Positions 58,210-64,000 of a stretch of 64,000 bases of DNA are shown piece after piece (position 1 is the first letter of the stretch; each line of letters opens with the position of its first letter). The DNA lies in the NCBI GenBank assembly GCA_038373865.1, contig JAXGGA010002239.1, positions 62,001-126,000 on the forward strand, read 5' to 3'. The position numbers and the translations under genes were made by a program. Origin of the DNA: Uloborus plumipes. Taxonomy: Eukaryota; Arthropoda; Arachnida; Araneae; Uloboridae. Below the pieces are notes generated by a model, which saw only the letters and a program-made list of their open reading frames with translations, made no database searches and had not been told where the DNA came from.

Positions 58210-58245
58210 TAGGATGAAGAATCATCCGGATGATTCTTCATCCTA
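58210..58245. repeat. 36-bp perfect palindrome
   Basis: TAGGATGAAGAATCATCC is followed with no spacer by its exact complement, GGATGATTCTTCATCCTA. It lies 15 bp before copy D of the stem-loop motif. Confidence 0.95.
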
Positions 58246-58259
58246 AAGCTTACACTTCT

Positions 58260-58305
58260 TGCATTGAAAAGGGGGCTCCTTGTAGCCCCGAAACACGTGT
58301 CTGCA
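58260..58305 (+). ncRNA. Hammerhead-like stem-loop motif, copy D
   Basis: TGCA (58260-58263), TTGAAAAG, a perfect inner stem GGGGCT/AGCCCC with loop CCTTGT, GAAA (58290-58293), CACGT, GTC, TGCA (58302-58305). The outer stem is TGCA/TGCA where copy A has GGCA/TGCC, a paired change. CUGANGA has become TTGAAAA, so activity is unlikely. Followed by TATATTTGTGCAGCTTTAAC. Confidence 0.4.
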
Positions 58306-58854
58306 GTATACCTGTATATTTGTGCAGCTTTAACGTTGGATTTAAACTTCACATCAATCGCACAAACGTATTTTTTTTCTTAGTAGGCTGTTACAGTTTT
58401 ATTTGTTTTTCACAAAACAAATTTGTCTGTTGACTGATTTTTTAAATAAACAGTTCAATTGATCAAAATGCATGTTTAAGATATTTAGTTTGACAAATGA
58501 GAAATAAGTGTGACTTCAGGAAACATGATTTACAAGTAATAGAAAGTGAAAACTTTATTACAAAATATCATTACGGGAATGATTCGTTTTTGCCTTTTTT
58601 TAATCTTGAAGATTTTTCATCCTTTTTGTTATCCGTGAAATTTGAAAATACTGATTTGTTTTTCAACTCTTCGGTGCTAGATTTACTTGCTTGATGTCCA
58701 AAGCGGTTTTTTCTGTTGACAAATGTAAAAACTTAACAAGATTGAAAATTTTAACCATAGTTATGCAGAATATTTGCTGTAAATTCTAACAAGTAAACAA
58801 AAACATTTTAAAATGAACATTTATACTACACTGCAACCTTTCTTGACAACAACA

Positions 58855-59005
58855 TAGTGACCTCAGCGTGACGTTAGCCTATGAAAAACGAGCTAGATAA
58901 AACGTCACAGCCTACTTGGCGAATTAGAGGAGATCGCTGACTGCTTGTGAGCTCTTATTGGCTCCGCCCGTAGTGACGTTCAGTGTCAAGTTGAGTTGCA
59001 TTCTA
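58855..59005 (-). repeat. Partial copy of the MITE at 38297
   Basis: CCTATGAAAAACGAGCTAGA through GCTTGTGAGCTCTTATTG matches the reverse strand of 38400-38510. The GGCAGGGATT ends are not visible, so it is a fragment or a relative with other ends. Confidence 0.75.
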
Positions 59006-59182
59006 GTTTAGTTTATCTGTCGTCTGTTTTTAATCCAGTAACTACCACTGCTGAAAAAAGCTTTAAAATGTCTATTTTAGAAAGTTAGAAGTATTAAGGA
59101 AGCTATGGGTTACCCACAAAAAAACCTTGAATACAAAAATATGGTATTTAAGAAGATACATTCATGGAAATCTATTTGAATT

Positions 59183-59253
59183 CAGCTAAGGAGGAGCTAC
59201 GCCATGATTTCACATTATTAGCATGACGCTCTTACCAACTGAGCTAATTTGTT
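59183..59253 (-). pseudogene. Degenerate tRNA-Ile(AAT)-like sequence
   Basis: The minus strand has TAGCTCAGTTGGTAAGAGCG (D arm, A-box) and an anticodon arm TCATG/CTAATAA/TGTGA with anticodon AAT. The T arm (ATGGCGTAGCTCCTCC) and acceptor stem no longer pair. It is a tRNA pseudogene or the head of a tRNA-derived SINE. Confidence 0.6.
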
Positions 59254-59441
59254 TCATCTTGTGATGCTACTCACTAAAGCAATGCATGATTTAAAAAAAA
59301 AATGAAATCAAACTTCGAAAATATTTTGAAAAGTGTTCTGTGATTTACAATGTTGATGTTAATGTATATTTTCTGATTTTAGCACAACGGAATTGCAGTT
59401 AAGAATTCTGCAAAGAAAATAAGAAATTAAACCACAAATTT

Positions 59442-59516
59442 GACCCATCGGGATTTGCATTCGAGACTTTTGCATTATTATCGCAATGCTTTCAAAACTG
59501 ACTGAACCAATGGACC
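59442..59516 (-). pseudogene. Second degenerate tRNA-like sequence, probably tRNA-Ile
   Basis: Acceptor strands GGTCCAT and ATGGGTC still pair. The D region is TTGGTTCAGTCAGTTTTGAA and the anticodon stem CATTG/TAATG encloses CGATAA, one base short, reading GAT if a T was lost. The T arm is eroded (TCGAATGCAAATCCCG). It is 190 bp from the preceding copy, on the same strand. Confidence 0.5.
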
Positions 59517-60125
59517 TTCATTTAGAGATGCATACAAATACATTAAAGCGGTGGGTAGCAAAAAAAAAAATAAATAATAATAATAATAACTAAAAAAAAA
59601 TATTTTTGGTCAAAACAGCTAAAACGTGAATTGTGTTTATTTTTCACTGAAAACGGGAAAAAAATCTTCAAAATGAAGCTTTACATAAAAAGTTTGAACA
59701 AGTGTAAAGAAATTTATGGCCCTCCCACAATAAAACACCATTGTGAAATTACATATAACATTTAGAATAATCTCCCCTCCTTAAAACACTTAATTTTTAG
59801 AAATGATAAGAGGTGGTTCGGCTGATCCCCCCGCCCTCTTTTTATTCAGATTTTTGTTTGTGGATCTAAATTTAAAAACAGCCAAACAGTTACTATGTTC
59901 TTATTTTCAGTGAATTCAGGGATATTTTAAATAATCAGGCATGGGGGGGGGGGGGGAGTTCTATGTATCAATCACCAATAACTTGAGAAAAATTGAAGAA
60001 TGACCAAAGATGGAATCTTTTCGAACTTCAAGTCCTAAAAACGTATTTTTGGCTATCCTTGAGAGATGAGGCTCAACATAAAATTTTCGTTATGGAAGCT
60101 TTAGAAAAGTTAATGTACATACACT

Positions 60126-60548
60126 CATAGGCGGAGTTACGGGGGTGCGCCGCACCCCTAACAATTTAATTAGGTTTTGAAAAATATTGAAACTAAATCT
60201 TAGAATAACAGTACCTATATTTTTCCATTTGAAAAAAAGTAAGCAATTGCATGCAAGTAAACAGTTAACATTCAGTGCTGTATTGTTTTCTATTTGATTG
60301 GATATTCATTGGTGTATCATTAGTTTCTTTAAAACAATCATGGCAAACAAAGAAAAAAAAAAGAACATGCTATTGCAATCTTCAGTAAAATCTGTTCTGA
60401 AAAAGAAAAAATAGGCCAGCATTTTTCAGTTAAATTTTTAAAATTTTGTGAATGACGGCCCAGAACTACCTGTTTGTACTGGGAATGCCCCCCCCTCCTC
60501 CCACACATATCTCATGTTTTGCTGCACCCCCAGAATTCACAGCCTAAA
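60126..60548. mobile_element. Decayed hAT-like element, relative of 25889
   Basis: The left end CATAGGCGGAGTTACGGGGG, continuing TGCGCC, matches the reversed right end of the element at 25889-26369. The right end GCACCCCCAGAATTCACAGC is a poor counterpart. No target duplication found. Confidence 0.5.
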
Positions 60549-61717
60549 TTCGTTGAGCTATATAATAGGTTTTGGTACTCTCGGAAATGTTTCAAAGTGG
60601 AAAGCCAACTATATTTGGTGACTTAAAAGGGGCTTTCATCAGCAATTTTTCGATAGTTCTAAAACCGCAACTTCAAATTTGACAGATTTTAGGCTATTTT
60701 TGGAGATGTTGGACAAAGGAGAAAGGAGGCAGATAAAACTCCTTTTAAACTTTTTTGACCAAGTTAGGGAAGTCGGAGTCAGTGAGTGGTCCTTTTTCGA
60801 AAATGTATTGGATTTGAAGTATTGTTAAAAAAAAAAAATATCTCTATGGTGAAATTAGGAACGGGGTTGGAGCTTGGAGGCTCTCTCCCGTAAATTTTCA
60901 AAAGTAAAGGCCAAAAAACGCAGATTTAGGCTTTCTTTAGTCTTGTCTTGGAGGTTCGTTTTATGCTTCTAGGGGCAAGGGGGGGGGGGATCCCCTATCC
61001 CTTACGGAAGCGTCCCTTTTCAGCAGTTTAGTCGAAAAAGAGATGTTTAAAACTGGAGGATCTGAGATATTCGGGAGACAAAAGTTCCGAAAATTTTCCC
61101 GAACAGCAGTCGAAACTCTACAATCCTTATTTCAGGCCTTTTAACTAAACATTCAAAAAACAAGCACCCACACATTCTGTCAAAGTTTTATGTTGCCTAT
61201 CCGTCAATAAACGACTTTTAATTGCACAAAAATCTTGAAGGTGAAAAATATGGAAAGTGCCGAATTCAAATTTCATAAGTTTCGTTTTCAGAAAGTTCGC
61301 TAAAAACACACATGTAATACTAATGCTACAAGAATTTAAATGCAAAAACTTTGATGAAAATTATTCAGATTAAATGCTAAAAAATGAGTCACAGAAATGA
61401 ACTTTATTCAAATTTAAAATTGCAAAAAATAAACCTTTTCATACCCAAGATTGAAAATTAGACTAATTTCAAATCGTATTTGAAACACGTTCATTACTTT
61501 TTTTTTTCGAATTTAATTTAATTTTCTCAAAACGCGGTGAAACGTTACAAAAAAAAAAAAAAAAAAAAAAAAAAATTGGTATGCGCCGCATCGGCAATTT
61601 AAAAAACCTTTTTTTTTTCACAGAAGCGCCGCGACGCTTGCGCCCAAAAATACGATACATGAATTAATTTTCAAAATGATTTGTCATGAAAATAAGATTC
61701 ATTTTGAAGAAACCAAC

Positions 61718-62973
61718 CTTGTTGGGGCTGCCCGGAGAAGATTTTGTTCAATGTTGATTTCTTTTTGGTCATCAACTGCTGAATTTCTGCAATTATAAAA
61801 TCACGAATTAATAAATTCCATTCAATCTTTTTCATGCGCAAAAATGTCCCTCAGTTGCTGGTTGAACTTGGTTTTACTCTAAAAAAATTATATACCTCTT
61901 TTTCTTGCGATTACATTTTTATTTATTTTCTTTTAACTTTTGCCTAATGTTATTAAGAGGAGTTTTTAATGTTCCATATCTATACAGCAGTGAAAAACTT
62001 TTTTTGTGCCAACACTTGACAAACTTGAAACAATACAGGTAAGCACTGATTCTGCACTGATGCTGCATAGGGACGTTTAAACATATTCCTACTTTTACTA
62101 AATGTTACTACACTAAATGTTATTAAGTGACTTGCTAAACACGAAAATTCACCATGAATTTTTAAAAACCCATGCGTAAAAAAGCAAGCCCAGAGAAACG
62201 AAACCAGTGACGTCTGATGGCTGTAATTTTATTTTAGCCTTTCACAGACAAAAGTTGTGTTGCAGATATTCTGCTGTTTCATTGCGGAGTTGTTTTTCCT
62301 TTCGTTTCAAATTAGTGTGTCTAATAGACAGGATTCGTCAAACTGCTAACCAATAACCTGCCACGGGTGAGCGATAATTGTTTTGAACTTTTTGCGGTGG
62401 AAACCATGTTAAAAACTTTTGGGAAGGCATTACTTGGAGACTTTTACTTGTAACAGCAGCCCGTAGAAACAGCGTTGCGAAAGAGTGAAAAAACTTCTTT
62501 CCTCTCGGGCGAAAAAATTTGTTTCCCCACACACTAAGCCTCTCGCTCCATTGATGGCTAGCGATTGAAGAGCGAAAAATCCTCTCAGACGTATGACGTC
62601 ACGATTGCTTGAAACCTCCCGCGCAAAAATGCGCGCATTTTGAGAAACGAAACCAGTGACGTCATACGGCTGTATTTTTCTCAACCTTTTACACATAAAA
62701 ATGTACTTTTCATTGCGGAGTTTTGTTGAAGCCAAGCTTACTGCAACAAGATTGCAGTTAATGGTAGAGCGAATGTGAAAGGTTAAAAATTTTTTTTATT
62801 TTTGGGTTCTTAATTTTTGTTCGAAATTTTAGTACATTTTGAAGCACCGTTGAGGGTGATAGATGTTTTCTCGTTGTTTTAATCAAATGAAAATGATAAT
62901 TTAAGAAGTACCTTTTTGTTAACGTTTCTTCATCATCAAGAGAAATGTTCTCTTTCTTTTCTCCTGGTTCCAT
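61718..62973 (-). CDS. Possible 5' coding exons of an unidentified gene
   Basis: Exon 1 (coding 62973-62912, 62 nt; acceptor before 62976; donor AAAAAG/GTACTT) reads MEPGEKKENISLDDEETLTK. Exon 2 (61786-61718, 69 nt; TTGCAG acceptor; CAAG/GTTGG donor) continues in phase as NSAVDDQKEINIEQNLLRAA, PT. The joined 43 residues are acidic and look like a disordered N terminus. I cannot name the gene. Later exons should lie at lower coordinates on this strand but none was recognised, so this could be a chance pairing of splice-like sites. Confidence 0.35.
62192..62724. repeat. Two related blocks 450 bp apart
   Basis: AGAAACGAAACCAGTGACGT at 62192 and at 62642 begins two stretches of about 90 bp that both include CATTGCGGAGTT. 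The order is direct. GACGTCACG and CGCGCAAAAATGCGCGC lie between. Origin unknown; may be the subterminal parts of one element. If the 61718-62973 gene is real, they lie in its intron. Confidence 0.6.
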
Positions 62974-63471
62974 CAGCTGATTAAAATCAAAAATAATAAT
63001 AATAAACGTTCCAAATAAATGAACGCTATTAAAAATCATATTACATAATAAAGATAATGTTTATTGCGAAAAGAAATGAAGGGTCAGGGGAAAAACCACG
63101 GTAGTCACATTTGATTCATTTTGAGAAAAACGAAATTTAAACTTTACGAACTCATAAACTTCCCCAGTATACTTGTTCTAAACTGACAATAATACATGGA
63201 CTACAGTGTTTTTTAACGAATATTGCATATACTAAACGAAATTACACTTATTTTTCTAACAGGTGGTAGCATCAGTTTAAATTCAACAAAAAGTGGACTA
63301 CCGTGGTCTTTCCCCCTGACCCTTCAAATGTAATTCTGCTGACTTGTGTCATCAAATCTTATACTGAAAACGGTACAACAAATTTATCGGTGGATCCAAA
63401 ATCATTTAATTTGTAAGGTTTCCGTTAGTCCCAATCCCAACTAACTAGAAGTGAGGCCCAAGGCACACAAG

Positions 63472-63949
63472 CAGGGCTTGCAAATTTCTATGCCCAGGGC
63501 AAGGGCACTTTCAAATTTTCTTGCCCCCTTTGAATGGTTAATATACATTATTCAATGCCATTCTCACCACGAGTGCCCCCCCCTCCCTCCAAACACTCTA
63601 TAAATGTAGATTTAATGTCAGAAGAAAAAGAAATCGCATTACGAAACTGCTCAGAGTAAATTAGTCTAAGTAATGTTTTCTAACCCTTTTTACAATACAA
63701 CTAAAAGTTCACTGTTCAAAATTAGAATTTGGTTATAAAATTAGGTTTCCATAACCCTTTTCTCACCTCAACAAAATAAAATCAGGAGTGAAAAGAAGAA
63801 TGATGGAAAGTTGGGAAAAAAAGGTATTAAAAGCACTGAGGGACAACGTTTAAAAATAATTCAAATGGTATCTGGAAAATGTTATTGCCCCTTAGAAATT
63901 TAATGCCCAGGGCACAGGCCCTGGATACCCGTGCGATAAATAGGGCCTG
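63472..63949. mobile_element. 478-bp non-autonomous hAT element
   Basis: Left end CAGGGCTTGCAAATTTCTAT and right end reversed CAGGCCCTATTTATCGCACG, with GCCCAGGGCA words inside both ends. Exact 8-bp duplication CACACAAG at 63464-63471 and 63950-63957. Confidence 0.85.
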
Positions 63950-64000
63950 CACACAAGATTTGGATACCCGTTGAAGACTCAGAAGCATAATGCAATGGCT

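Noticed and set aside
1..64000. CRISPR arrays, operons, ribosome binding sites, rRNA genes
   Set aside because: Spliced genes and eukaryotic transposons fill the window; no direct-repeat and spacer array and no rRNA sequence was seen.

Overview
This is an AT-rich animal nuclear window with long introns and very dense transposons. The mix of BEL/Pao, Tc1-like, pogo/Tigger and many short hAT elements, with kilobase-scale introns, suggests an arthropod. An arachnid such as a spider is my best guess, but that is inference; no sequence here fixes the species.

Host genes were recovered by joining exons by eye (GT/AG sites, phase, similarity to known families). (1) NDC80/HEC1, the outer-kinetochore protein, lies on the minus strand: exons at 12765-12569, 11527-11395 and 8839-8760, with the rest running off the left edge. 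(2) PSMB2, the proteasome beta-4 subunit, is complete on the minus strand in five coding exons (27153 to 18003, 197 aa). (3) A MAPRE/EB1 microtubule plus-end-binding protein is complete on the plus strand in seven coding exons (32218 to 51700, 282 aa). (4) A possible two-exon start of an unidentified minus-strand gene lies at 62973-61718. PSMB2 and EB1 are divergently arranged. NDC80 and EB1 both act at the kinetochore-microtubule interface, but their closeness may be chance.

Transposons, left to right: a broken pogo/Tigger transposase (1-955); an apparently intact BEL/Pao LTR retrotransposon with identical LTRs and a 5-bp target duplication (1408-7396); a LINE RT fossil (14.1 kb); several terminal-inverted-repeat elements inside the PSMB2 introns; a Tigger-like element nested in a hAT-like element (28.8-30.8 kb); a tRNA-derived SINE (31 kb); and EB1 intron 3, 10 kb long and largely made of nested elements, including a 6.3-kb hAT-like element that holds at least four smaller insertions. 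A Tc1-like element with an intact 343-aa transposase sits in EB1 intron 6. Many of the hAT-like elements have perfect or near-perfect 8-bp target duplications.

The least ordinary signal is a cluster of five related copies of a stem-loop motif at 55.8-58.3 kb. They share a CUGA-like box, a stem, GAAA, and a GUH-like triplet. Outer stems in three copies and the inner stem show compensating changes, which resembles degenerate hammerhead-ribozyme architecture in a dispersed repeat.
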